DNA of 13,226 nt from CAYTLQ01 sp964438715. GTDB taxonomy: Bacteria; Bacteroidota; Ignavibacteria; Ignavibacteriales; Ignavibacteriaceae. Positions 1 to 6,840 of this stretch are shown piece after piece. Under the pieces are notes generated by a model. It was given only the letters and a program-made list of their open reading frames with translations. It did not search any database and had not been told where the DNA came from. The stretch covers positions 1 through 13,226 of the forward strand of contig CAYTLQ010000251.1 in assembly GCA_964438715.1 (NCBI GenBank). Direction: 5' to 3'. The position numbers were made by a program, and so were the translations under genes. How positions within the stretch are numbered: position 1 is the first letter of the stretch; each line of letters begins with the position of its first letter.

Positions 1-11
1 AAATTAATCAT
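1..11 (-). CDS. possible start of the next operon gene (off the left edge)
   Basis: An ATG on the minus strand at 11-9 opens a frame (Met-Ile-Asn) that runs off the window 35 bp after the stop of the preceding gene. By analogy with Hdr-Flx operons the expected gene here is FlxA, a FAD/NAD(P)-binding ferredoxin-NADP reductase-like subunit (or its AsrB-type relative). There is no Shine-Dalgarno sequence and only three codons are visible, so nothing in the sequence itself identifies the product. The call rests on operon context only. Confidence 0.2.
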
Positions 12-25
12 CGTGTTTTATGATA

Positions 26-40
26 GTAAAATAGTTTTAC
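26..40. repeat. small inverted repeat between operon genes
   Basis: GTAAAA-TAG-TTTTAC is a perfect 6-bp inverted repeat with a 3-nt loop, 7 to 21 bp past the stop of the AsrA/FlxB-like gene. It is AT-rich and has no strong U-run in the direction of transcription, so it is a poor terminator. It may be an intercistronic RNA hairpin or chance. Confidence 0.25.
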
Positions 41-46
41 AAATTT

Positions 47-1072
47 TTATCTGGCTGCCATCTCATTAATATCCGAAAGAATTTCGCGTATATCTATGCC
101 AGCCGGACACCCTCTGCTACACCTTCCGCACCCGGTACATAGTATTTCACCGAACTTCTCCGGATAATACTTAAATTTATGATAGATACGCTGACGAAAT
201 CTTTTTGCCTGTGTCTCACGAGGGTTGTGTCCGGATGCATGCTTAGTAAAAACCGGCGACTGACATGTGTCCCAGTTCTTCATCCTCCGACCACAATTGT
301 AGCCGCAACTCTCATCAACAATATCGAAGCAGTGACACGCCGGACAAGTGAAAGAACATTTGGCACAGCCCAGGCAAACCTCACCAATAGAGTTCCAGAG
401 ATCTGAAGTAAAATTATTATCAAGCCAGTTTTTAATTGTATCTATATTAAAAACAGGTTTCTCTAAAGGAGGTGTAAAAGAATTTTCACATTCTCTTTGT
501 TCAAAATAATTTTGGAATGAATCAAGAAATTCACTACCCTTTTCTGTAATCGGATCTGCAAAAAATCCCGCGTCACCTGCCGGTATCAGAAGCACATCAC
601 AACCAGTGCCTTCTTCAGGATTAATGCCCACACTTTCACAAAAACAATACTCATCTCGCTTACGACACGAAACACCTATGATAGTAATATTTTTCACCCG
701 GTAATTGAAGAAGTCATCTTTATAATCCCAGTTAAAAACTTTAGCAAGTGTGGGAATAGCAGAAGCATCGCAAGGTTTTATACCTAATGCCACAATCCTC
801 TGCTCCTTATAAGTTTCAACTAATTCATAAGAGCTGTTATTATTTCGGAAAAAGAATACCGGCTCGGTCCGGGGAAAATAATACTCTTTTAGTGAGATGC
901 TTGTTGGTAAGGTATCGTATCGTAATAAAAAATTATCTGCCGATAAAAGTGGTCTGTAATTTTTTCCATCTTCATCTGGACTTATTACGGTTACCTTATC
1001 GTTTAGTAACTCTGCAACAATCGCCTGTAAATTTGAATGCGTAATAAACAATTTTTCCATACAGTATCTCAT
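47..1072 (-). CDS. AsrA/FlxB-like 4Fe-4S dicluster electron-transfer subunit
   Basis: A 341-residue iron-sulfur protein of the family that includes anaerobic sulfite reductase subunit A, sulfhydrogenase beta subunits and Flx-type subunits. Two ferredoxin motifs are visible near the C-terminus: C233-x2-C236-x2-C239-x3-C243-Pro and C312-x2-C315-x2-C318-x3-C322-Pro. The N-terminal part carries the family's GIKPCDASAI motif (about 97-106) and a further cysteine group, C136, C143 and C145 in a CFC context, which may hold another cluster. No membrane segment or signal peptide is seen, so it should be cytoplasmic. It starts 3 bp after the stop of the preceding gene. A second in-frame ATG four codons later (1060) gives an N-terminus, MEKLF, that fits the family equally well or better. 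It probably passes electrons between a flavin subunit encoded off the left edge and the Hdr complex. The family assignment is firm; the exact Flx subunit letter is inference. Confidence 0.82.
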   Translation of the reverse strand: MRYCMEKLFITHSNLQAIVAELLNDKVTVISPDEDGKNYRPLLSADNFLLRYDTLPTSISLKEYYFPRTEPVFFFRNNNSSYELVETYKEQRIVALGIKPCDASAIPTLAKVFNWDYKDDFFNYRVKNITIIGVSCRKRDEYCFCESVGINPEEGTGCDVLLIPAGDAGFFADPITEKGSEFLDSFQNYFEQRECENSFTPPLEKPVFNIDTIKNWLDNNFTSDLWNSIGEVCLGCAKCSFTCPACHCFDIVDESCGYNCGRRMKNWDTCQSPVFTKHASGHNPRETQAKRFRQRIYHKFKYYPEKFGEILCTGCGRCSRGCPAGIDIREILSDINEMAAR

Positions 1073-1075
1073 CAG

Positions 1076-1936
1076 CTACATTATAAAATCTTCTTTGTCT
1101 GCGGAACTGTAAGAGCCTACAAGAGTTGGTTCGTTAACATCCATTCCATGCCGATATCCAAACTGTTCAAGAGATAAGGCAGCCATTTTCATATTAAGAA
1201 GCGAAAGTGGAATATCTGCGGGGCATGCACGGGTACATTCGCCGCAACCTGTACACCTTCCGGCCAAATGGAAAGCACGAATAAGATTCCAGGAAAAATT
1301 TGCTCTTTTTGTTGATGAAGATTCAATCCACTGCGGTACTGTTTTATCTGCGATACATTGAGTACAGTAACACAAAGGACATGCCTGTCTGCATGCATAA
1401 CAACGCACACAGTTTTCAAATTGACTTTCCCAAAAAGCGAATCTCTCCTTTGGATCCATATCTTCAATTCTCTTCAAAAAGTTTTCCTGAGGAGGGTTTA
1501 TTTCAATTACAGGCATTTCATTTTTAACTATTGTGTCGTATAAGTGAGGTGAGTGTAGTGAGCAGTTTCTGCATTTTTCCATTACATTGCCGTTGCTCAG
1601 TGCGGCAGATGTTTCAGCGGTAACCCCAAAACACTCAACCCCAATAATATACACCTGCTCCCGTCGGATCTGATTTTCCTGTATGAGAGCTGTAACACTG
1701 CGAATATCACAGCCTTTAGCCACAATTCCTGTTTTTCCATCCGGGGGTAATTTCAAACGAGTTAAATAAACAGCAAGGTTGTTTACAGCATTATTATCAA
1801 AAATCAGTTGGCGTGTGTCGTTGATTGTGCGTGCAATAAATGGAACGGTTCTGTTTCCGGATTTCTTATATCCAATTATCATCTGCACCAAACCATTACC
1901 GAGTAATTCCGCACAAATATTTTGTAATATTGTCAT
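1076..1936 (-). CDS. FrhB-like/FlxC-like ferredoxin subunit
   Basis: A 286-residue cytoplasmic iron-sulfur protein. The N-terminal half resembles the coenzyme F420 hydrogenase/dehydrogenase beta-subunit fold: a VAKGCDIRSV motif (about 72-81) followed by VYIIGVEC with C102, then a CRNC pair (C122, C125). The C-terminal half has two ferredoxin motifs, C176-x2-C179-x2-C182-x3-C186-Pro and C228-x2-C231-x2-C234-x3-C238-Pro, with additional cysteines just after the first (CYCTQC). Its start overlaps the stop of the MvhD-like gene by 4 bp, pointing to translational coupling and fixed stoichiometry. In Hdr-associated operons such a protein relays electrons between the flavin dehydrogenase and MvhD/HdrA. 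The F420-related similarity does not mean F420 is used; no F420 biosynthesis gene is visible here. Confidence 0.8.
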   Translation of the reverse strand: MTILQNICAELLGNGLVQMIIGYKKSGNRTVPFIARTINDTRQLIFDNNAVNNLAVYLTRLKLPPDGKTGIVAKGCDIRSVTALIQENQIRREQVYIIGVECFGVTAETSAALSNGNVMEKCRNCSLHSPHLYDTIVKNEMPVIEINPPQENFLKRIEDMDPKERFAFWESQFENCVRCYACRQACPLCYCTQCIADKTVPQWIESSSTKRANFSWNLIRAFHLAGRCTGCGECTRACPADIPLSLLNMKMAALSLEQFGYRHGMDVNEPTLVGSYSSADKEDFIM

Positions 1937-2436
1937 ATATCGGTCCTTCCGTTTTGTTCAGGAAAGCGGTACTGATTGTTAAGTCTTGAATATGATTCGA
2001 ACGGACCGACAGATTTTATTTTTTCAATAACTGTATTCACAACATCTACCCATTTCTTTCCCTCAGAAGCAGAAACCCAGGAAAAATGAAGTCTTTCTTC
2101 ACTAATACCTGTAAAATGAAGGAGCTCCCTGAAAAACACCCACCTTCTTCTAGCATGAAAATTACCCGCATTGTAGTGACAATCCCCCGGATGACATCCA
2201 CTAACCAATACACCATCGGCGCCAATTTCAAACGCACGGATAATAAATACCGGATCAATTCTTCCCGTACATGGCACACGGATAAGTCGGGCATGGGGAA
2301 GTTGTTTCAAACGACTTGTTCCTGCAAGATCTGCACCTGTATATGTACACCAGTTACATACAAAACAGACTACTTTAGGCTCCCACTGTTTAGCTGTTGT
2401 TATTGTTGTATTTGCATCAACAACTTTTTCTACCAT
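1933..2436 (-). CDS. MvhD/FlxD-type hydrogenase iron-sulfur subunit
   Basis: A 167-residue protein of the MvhD/FlpD/FlxD family, the small [2Fe-2S] subunit that links an electron-donating dehydrogenase or hydrogenase to HdrA. The conserved cysteines are all visible: CFVCNWC (C24, C27, C30), VPCTGR (C56) and SGCHPGDCHY (C81, C86). Length is close to that of free-standing MvhD proteins. It overlaps hdrA by 7 bp and the FrhB-like gene by 4 bp. No hydrogenase large-subunit gene is visible, so the partner is more likely the Flx-type flavoprotein module than a [NiFe] hydrogenase. The family assignment is strong; the donor is inferred. Confidence 0.9.
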   Translation of the reverse strand: MVEKVVDANTTITTAKQWEPKVVCFVCNWCTYTGADLAGTSRLKQLPHARLIRVPCTGRIDPVFIIRAFEIGADGVLVSGCHPGDCHYNAGNFHARRRWVFFRELLHFTGISEERLHFSWVSASEGKKWVDVVNTVIEKIKSVGPFESYSRLNNQYRFPEQNGRTDI

Positions 2437-4439
2437 ATCTCCTCCAAAGCTCCTATCTCGGCATAAATCTGTTCATCACGGAAACCTGACAATTCTACTG
2501 ATTTTGAAGGACAGGTTGCATTGCAGGTACCGCATCCCTGGCATAGCCCCGAATTCACAAAGGCAACGCGACGAAGTATCTCCCCGTTTTTGTTAACAAT
2601 TGTCTTTTGCTCAATTGCATTATACGGACATACCTTTTTACAATAAAAACACCCCACACATGAATCGGGATTTACCACAGCAACTATCGGTTCGCGTTCT
2701 AATTCATCTGCCCCAAAAAGCACCAGGGCTTTTGCCGCCGCCGCAGAGGCCATTGCAACCGACTCCGGAATATCTTTGGGACTATTGCACGAGCCGGCCA
2801 GAAAAACACCACCTGTACTCGTTTCCACCGGTCGTAGTTTTGGATGCACCTCCTGCATAAAACCGTACTTATCGTAAGGTATGCCAATCATCTGAGAAAG
2901 CGTCGGGGCTTCATTTCTCGCAACCATTGCAGTTGCCAACACAACCAGATCGGCTTCAATGGTAAGCGGAACACCAGCAATTGTGTCCTCGCCTTTTACA
3001 AGGAGTTTATTATCCTGTTCATAGATTCGTGAAACTCTCCCACGAATGTATTTTACTCCGTCCTCTTCAATTGCACGACGCACGAACTCCTCATACATTT
3101 TCCCACCGGAGCGAATATCCATATAAAAAACATACGCTTCGCCGTCATGCACTTTATGTTTATATAACATAGCATGTTTTGCCGTGTACATACAGCATAT
3201 TTTACTGCAGTAGGAAAAGCCTTTCGATTCATCACGCGAACCAACACACTGAATAAATACTATGGTCTTTGGTACGGTATTATCAGATGGCCGCAAAATC
3301 TCTCCGGCTGTGGGTCCCGATGCACTTGCGATGCGTTCGAACTGCAGGCCATTAATAACATCCCGAAATTCTCCGTATCCATATTCGGGATATCCCTTTG
3401 TGATACTACCCGAAGGTTGTTCGCCGATGGAGTATAGTGTATAACCCGTTGCTACAATAATAGAGCCTACTTTTACATTAACAAAGCTATCCTGCTGTTC
3501 AAAATCTATTGCCTCTCTGCCGCATACTTTTTTACAAAGTTGGCATTTACCGCTTTTGTAATAAGTACATACACTCCGGTCGATTACGGGAAGATTTGGA
3601 ACTGCTTGTGGAAAAGGAACATAGATTGCCGGTCGGGTCGCAAGTCCTTCTTCAAATTCGCTTTTTGCGTGTTTTTTTATCGGACATTTTTGAACACATA
3701 ATCCACAACCCGTGCACAAATCTTCATTTATTCCGCGAGCCTTCTTTCTTATGGTTACAGAAAAATTACCTATAAATCCCTCAACTTTTTCAAGCTGAGC
3801 ATAAGAGTACAGCGTAATGTTAGGATGTTGATAAACCTCAACCATACGGGGAGTGAGAATGCACTGCGAACAGTCGAGGGTTGGAAAAGTTTCCGAAAGC
3901 TGGCTCATGTGACCGCCTATCGAAGGTTCCTTTTCGACAAGCACAACTTCAAATCCCGCATTAGCAATATCGAGAGATGCCTGAATTCCGGCGATGCCGC
4001 CTCCAACGACAAGCGCTCTTTTTGTAACCGGCACTTTTATAGGCGCTAACGGATTATTTCTGCGAACTTTTTCCACGGCAATCCGTGTTAAATCAATCGC
4101 CTTTTTCGTTGCAACCGCTATATCATCGTGAATCCAGGAACAATGTTCGCGGAGGTTGGCTATCTCAACTAAGTACGGATTAATTCCTTCTGCCGCTGCT
4201 GCCTTACGGAAGGTTTTTTCATGCATGTGAGGCGAACAGGAGCCGACAACAATTGCGTCAAGTTTTTTTTCTCTGATTGCCTGACGAATAAGGTTCTGTC
4301 CGGGGTCAGAACACATATATTTATAATCTTCAGAATGTACAACTCCCGGAAAACAGGAAGCGGCCTTCGCTACCGCGGAACAGTCAACTGTTCTCCCTAT
4401 ATTTTCTCCACAGTAACAAATAAATACTCCTACTTTCAT
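2430..4439 (-). CDS. hdrA: HdrA-like FAD/iron-sulfur subunit (heterodisulfide reductase A family)
   Basis: A 669-residue flavoprotein of the HdrA family, the bifurcating flavin core of Hdr complexes. In order: an N-terminal region with cysteines C8, C10, C43 and C68; an FAD-binding Rossmann motif VVGGGIAGIQAS (about 144-155); the family motif around C190 and C193; an inserted ferredoxin domain with C242-x2-C245-x2-C248-x3-C252 and a second cysteine set (C291, C299, C302, C306); the QCVGSRD and CSKICC region (C398, C411, C415, C416); and a C-terminal two-cluster ferredoxin (C594/597/600/604 and C633/636/639/643). Length is that of standalone HdrA without a fused MvhD. HdrA would split electron pairs between a low-potential ferredoxin and the HdrB disulfide-reducing site. 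Methanogen CoM/CoB need not be the substrate; in bacteria the natural acceptor is usually unknown. It overlaps hdrB by 4 bp. Confidence 0.93.
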   Translation of the reverse strand: MKVGVFICYCGENIGRTVDCSAVAKAASCFPGVVHSEDYKYMCSDPGQNLIRQAIREKKLDAIVVGSCSPHMHEKTFRKAAAAEGINPYLVEIANLREHCSWIHDDIAVATKKAIDLTRIAVEKVRRNNPLAPIKVPVTKRALVVGGGIAGIQASLDIANAGFEVVLVEKEPSIGGHMSQLSETFPTLDCSQCILTPRMVEVYQHPNITLYSYAQLEKVEGFIGNFSVTIRKKARGINEDLCTGCGLCVQKCPIKKHAKSEFEEGLATRPAIYVPFPQAVPNLPVIDRSVCTYYKSGKCQLCKKVCGREAIDFEQQDSFVNVKVGSIIVATGYTLYSIGEQPSGSITKGYPEYGYGEFRDVINGLQFERIASASGPTAGEILRPSDNTVPKTIVFIQCVGSRDESKGFSYCSKICCMYTAKHAMLYKHKVHDGEAYVFYMDIRSGGKMYEEFVRRAIEEDGVKYIRGRVSRIYEQDNKLLVKGEDTIAGVPLTIEADLVVLATAMVARNEAPTLSQMIGIPYDKYGFMQEVHPKLRPVETSTGGVFLAGSCNSPKDIPESVAMASAAAAKALVLFGADELEREPIVAVVNPDSCVGCFYCKKVCPYNAIEQKTIVNKNGEILRRVAFVNSGLCQGCGTCNATCPSKSVELSGFRDEQIYAEIGALEEIW

Positions 4440-5329
4440 TTTGCCGCTTCCCCATTATGTTCAACTACAGTTTGTTCGTTTTCCGGGGTAAAATCTGATT
4501 GTACGAAGTGATAATTCATTCCCAATTCATCCGGCGCATATCCTAATGCAAGACCTATTAATTCGGTTAAGTATAATACTTCTATCGCCCTTCTTTTGGG
4601 GTTTTCCTTTAACAATTGAGATTGTCGCATATCCAGATTTGAATGGCATAACGGACATGCTGTTACTATTACATTAGCGCCATGTCGGATTGCGTCATCA
4701 AGAATTTTTGCTGATAGCGCATAAACTATTTCGGTTTCACTTAATGAAAAAGCCGCTCCACAGCATTCTGTTTTGTAATTCCATCGTACTGTTTCAGCGC
4801 CAAGTATATGAGCTATTTTTTCCATACCCTGCGGATTTTCCGTATTACCTTCTTTGCCATTTGAGGGACGGGAAAGAAGGCATCCATAATAGCACGCGGC
4901 TTTAATTTGCTTTAACGGAACGCTGACTTTTTGTTTAATCTTATCAATGCCGAATAGTTCAAGAGCATCTATCAGATTGAGTATTCTTCCCTTATAAAGA
5001 AACTTTTCACCAAGGATATTTTCCAGTTTATCCCGAAGAATCTCACTATGCTCTACTTCGCTTTGTGTGTGCTTAAGCCGATAATAGCAAGCCGCACAAG
5101 GCGCTAACAGATTTTCCGATTGAATTTTTGATGCCTGTAACAGATTTCTGAGAGCCAGTACCTGAGAAAGTAATTTGTTGGTTGCGTGAGCAGAAGTGGC
5201 TCTACAACAAGACCAATCCGGTACAGTTATTAGAGTAATTCCAAGTGCATCAACTACTTTATTGAGTGACAGAGAAAATTCTTTCGCAGTTCCATGCATC
5301 GAGCAACCGGGGTAAAATCCAAATTCCAT
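4436..5329 (-). CDS. hdrB: HdrB-like subunit with two CCG domains
   Basis: A 297-residue protein of the HdrB/CCG-domain family, the catalytic disulfide-reducing subunit that in methanogens carries two non-cubane [4Fe-4S] clusters. Both cysteine-rich CCG motifs are complete: C9-x31-C41C42-x35-C78-x2-C81 and C150-x38-C189C190-x34-C225-x2-C228. The spacing matches the family pattern, so both clusters should assemble. The protein is soluble, with no membrane segment. The ATG start overlaps the hdrC stop in a TGATG junction, so the two are probably translated by coupling. The last 30 residues or so are polar and non-conserved in appearance. Substrate in this organism is unknown: a thiol/disulfide is expected from the family, but it could be a protein or small-molecule disulfide. 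Confidence 0.92.
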   Translation of the reverse strand: MEFGFYPGCSMHGTAKEFSLSLNKVVDALGITLITVPDWSCCRATSAHATNKLLSQVLALRNLLQASKIQSENLLAPCAACYYRLKHTQSEVEHSEILRDKLENILGEKFLYKGRILNLIDALELFGIDKIKQKVSVPLKQIKAACYYGCLLSRPSNGKEGNTENPQGMEKIAHILGAETVRWNYKTECCGAAFSLSETEIVYALSAKILDDAIRHGANVIVTACPLCHSNLDMRQSQLLKENPKRRAIEVLYLTELIGLALGYAPDELGMNYHFVQSDFTPENEQTVVEHNGEAAK

Positions 5330-5895
5330 CAGTCTTTTTTCTCCGCATCTATTTTTTTGTAGATGTCTTTCAAATCATTTATTGCGGTAATTTTACTCGG
5401 GAAAAAAGCAAGCTTACCGCGTTTCAGCATTCCGGGTGCAAGACTTGCATCCTTTAATACTTCACCTGAGCGAAGTTTATATTCCATAATCAAACCCAAT
5501 TCATACGATCTGCCATACTTTTTTATCTGGTTAAGAAACGATGTATGGAATGCTGAGATTTTTTCGTTTGCTGTTGGTATTTTTTCATCAAGGGATATCT
5601 CACGAAGAGCGTCCATAAATCCTGCTAAATCAAATTGCTTTGGACATCGTTCACTGCATGTGAGACAACCGGCACATTTCCAGATAGTTTCGGAACGGAG
5701 CGCATTTTCAATCATTCCCAACTGAACAAAGCGTACTATCCGGTTTGGAGGATCGGGCATAAAATCCCGCAGAGGGCATCCTGCTGAACACTTTCCACAC
5801 TGGTAGCAGAGTGATGGGTCTTGGCTAGTAAGATTAGCCAGCTTCTTTGCAAATTTTTTTGCCTGTATTACAGACACGGGTAATCTTTCAAACAC
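5329..5895 (-). CDS. hdrC: HdrC-like 4Fe-4S ferredoxin subunit
   Basis: A 188-residue HdrC-family protein carrying two cubane motifs, C30-x2-C33-x2-C36-x3-C40-Pro and C74-x2-C77-x2-C80-x3-C84-Pro, followed by a helical tail to about residue 185. It relays electrons from HdrA to HdrB. This is the first gene of the operon. The start is GTG at 5895-5893: an in-frame TGA lies directly upstream, so no longer start is possible, and there is no clear Shine-Dalgarno sequence. The next in-frame start-like codon is a GTG at residue 7. A candidate promoter and palindrome lie about 90-120 bp upstream. Confidence 0.9.
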   Translation of the reverse strand: MFERLPVSVIQAKKFAKKLANLTSQDPSLCYQCGKCSAGCPLRDFMPDPPNRIVRFVQLGMIENALRSETIWKCAGCLTCSERCPKQFDLAGFMDALREISLDEKIPTANEKISAFHTSFLNQIKKYGRSYELGLIMEYKLRSGEVLKDASLAPGMLKRGKLAFFPSKITAINDLKDIYKKIDAEKKD

Positions 5896-5977
5896 TCAAA
5901 AGAGAATACAGATGACTGTTTGATACAAGAATAATGCCCGTTACACAATAAAAAATAATGCTAAATACTGAAGGTGT

Positions 5978-5998
5978 AGTGTTTAATAATTAAACACT
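5978..5998. promoter_or_regulatory. 21-bp perfect palindrome, candidate operator
   Basis: AGTGTTTAAT-A-ATTAAACACT is a perfect palindrome with 10-bp arms around a single central base. It covers the candidate -10 box of the hdrC operon, a position typical of repressor operators. The half-site does not match Rex or a textbook FNR site in arm sequence or spacing, so I cannot name the regulator. As RNA it could also form a weak hairpin, but the one-base loop makes a DNA site more likely. Confidence 0.45.
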
Positions 5999-6014
5999 TT
6001 CTTTTTAATGGCAA
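5986..6014 (-). promoter_or_regulatory. candidate sigma-70-type promoter of the hdr operon
   Basis: On the minus strand, TTGCCA (6014-6009, five of six matches to TTGACA) is separated by exactly 17 bp from AATTAT (5991-5986, four of six matches to TATAAT). Transcription would start near 5979, giving a leader of about 84 nt before the GTG of hdrC. The match is moderate, and Bacteroidota-type sigma factors use different consensus boxes, so the call is tentative. Confidence 0.35.
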
Positions 6015-6147
6015 GAGATATTTCGCTTTTATGAAATTTCCTTTATAAACAGCAATACTTCATAATTACAAATTCAGAACAATTATCAACAGTGTTTTTT
6101 GTTTTTCCGAAATGTTCGGTTTTTGATTTTATGCAGGATACTTAAGA

Positions 6148-6183
6148 AAGTGTTGTCCCCTGATTTATCAGGAAACAACACTT
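6148..6183 (-). terminator. terminator-like hairpin after the TPR gene
   Basis: AAGTGTTGT (6148-6156) pairs perfectly with ACAACACTT (6175-6183). After a 2x2 mismatch, CCTGA pairs with TCAGG around a TTTA loop. The hairpin lies 22 bp beyond the stop of the TPR gene, the last of its operon, so it is well placed as a terminator. The sequence that follows in the direction of transcription (TCTTAAG) has only a weak U-run, so it may act as an RNA 3'-end stabiliser or a weak terminator. Confidence 0.5.
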
Positions 6184-6204
6184 AGTAATAATTGAGAGGA
6201 TATG

Positions 6205-6840
6205 TTAGCGGATAAGTTGAAGTCCCTGAATTGCAAGCGAATCGTTGGGACTTAACATAAGTGTATTCACAAACAGCTCTTTTGCTTTGGTTGTATTACC
6301 GAGATAATAGTATGTCCAGCCAAGTGAGAGATTAGCTTCGTATTCGGAAGGATATAATCCATACACTTTTTCGAGATGTTTTTTTGCCTGAGTATAATTT
6401 CCTGTAATAAGATAATTTTGACCTAAGCGCAGGTTTGCAGTATAGTTATTTTCATCCAGTTTTAGAATAGAGAGATACAATTTGTTTACTTCCTCCCATT
6501 CTTTCAGGGCGGCAAGCGGTAATGTCAATCCCAACATTGCGTCAATACTGTTTTTCTTAAGACTCACCGCCTTCTGATAGTATTGTTTCGATTCTGAATA
6601 TGAGCCTTTATAATAATTAAGATATCCTAACCGCATATTAATGAGAAAATCTTCTTTATTGCTTTCATAGATTTTTGTTAATGCGCTGATAGCTTTATCA
6701 TAATTTCCTTCTGTCGCGAGCGTTATTGATTCATTAAATGCTTTCACTTTGTCATCTTCTTTTTGTGAAAACAATTCAATGACAAATATAGAGAGAATAG
6801 TTATTGCGGCGAGTGCACTGATAAATATAAATCGCTTCAT
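6205..6840 (-). CDS. membrane-anchored tetratricopeptide-repeat protein
   Basis: A 211-residue protein with an N-terminal hydrophobic segment (about 4-24) after a short basic start, best read as a signal anchor or uncleaved signal; there is no lipobox cysteine. The rest is about five TPR-like helical hairpins (roughly 33-62, 65-98, 99-132, 134-166, 168-201), with repeat signatures such as LGYLNYYKGSY, LGQNYLITGNY and LGWTYYYLGN at regular spacing near 34 residues. TPR units bind peptides or other proteins, so it is probably an assembly or scaffolding partner on the outer face of the inner membrane. Its ATG overlaps the stop of the UT-M23 fusion gene by 4 bp, so the two are probably co-translated and act together. 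It has no catalytic motif. Specific function unknown. Confidence 0.8.
   Translation of the reverse strand: MKRFIFISALAAITILSIFVIELFSQKEDDKVKAFNESITLATEGNYDKAISALTKIYESNKEDFLINMRLGYLNYYKGSYSESKQYYQKAVSLKKNSIDAMLGLTLPLAALKEWEEVNKLYLSILKLDENNYTANLRLGQNYLITGNYTQAKKHLEKVYGLYPSEYEANLSLGWTYYYLGNTTKAKELFVNTLMLSPNDSLAIQGLQLIR

Larger units (their letters stand above)
5896..6204. other. intergenic region between the two minus-strand operons
   Basis: This 309-bp AT-rich stretch carries no credible coding frame. From right to left, in the direction of transcription, it holds a terminator-like hairpin (6148-6183) after the TPR gene, a short GC hairpin CCGAA-ATG-TTCGG (6107-6119) flanked by T-rich sequence on the plus strand, then a candidate sigma-70 promoter (5986-6014) overlapping a 21-bp palindrome (5978-5998), and an untranslated leader of about 80 nt before the hdrC GTG. 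The hexamer AGTGTT occurs at 5978, 6091 and 6149 on the plus strand, and its complement AACACT occurs in the palindrome, the hairpin and at the hdrC start. Confidence 0.6.

Noticed and set aside
179..406. Opposite-strand frames of 60-126 codons inside the hdr and PLP genes
   Set aside because: They lie antisense to well-supported genes, show no recognisable motifs and have compositions typical of shadow frames.
1076..1936. Coenzyme F420 hydrogenase/dehydrogenase beta subunit as a literal function
   Set aside because: The family resemblance is to the fold; the Hdr-Flx operon context and absence of F420 genes make a general ferredoxin-type relay more likely.
5978..5998. Rex-type redox operator
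   Set aside because: Rex sites have TTGTTAA/TTGTGAA arms with an even 4-bp spacer; this palindrome has different arms (AGTGTTTAAT) and a single central base.
6107..6119. Plus-strand terminator CCGAA-ATG-TTCGG followed by TTTTTG
   Set aside because: There is no plus-strand gene upstream for it to terminate, and on the minus strand it is followed by A-rich rather than T-rich sequence.
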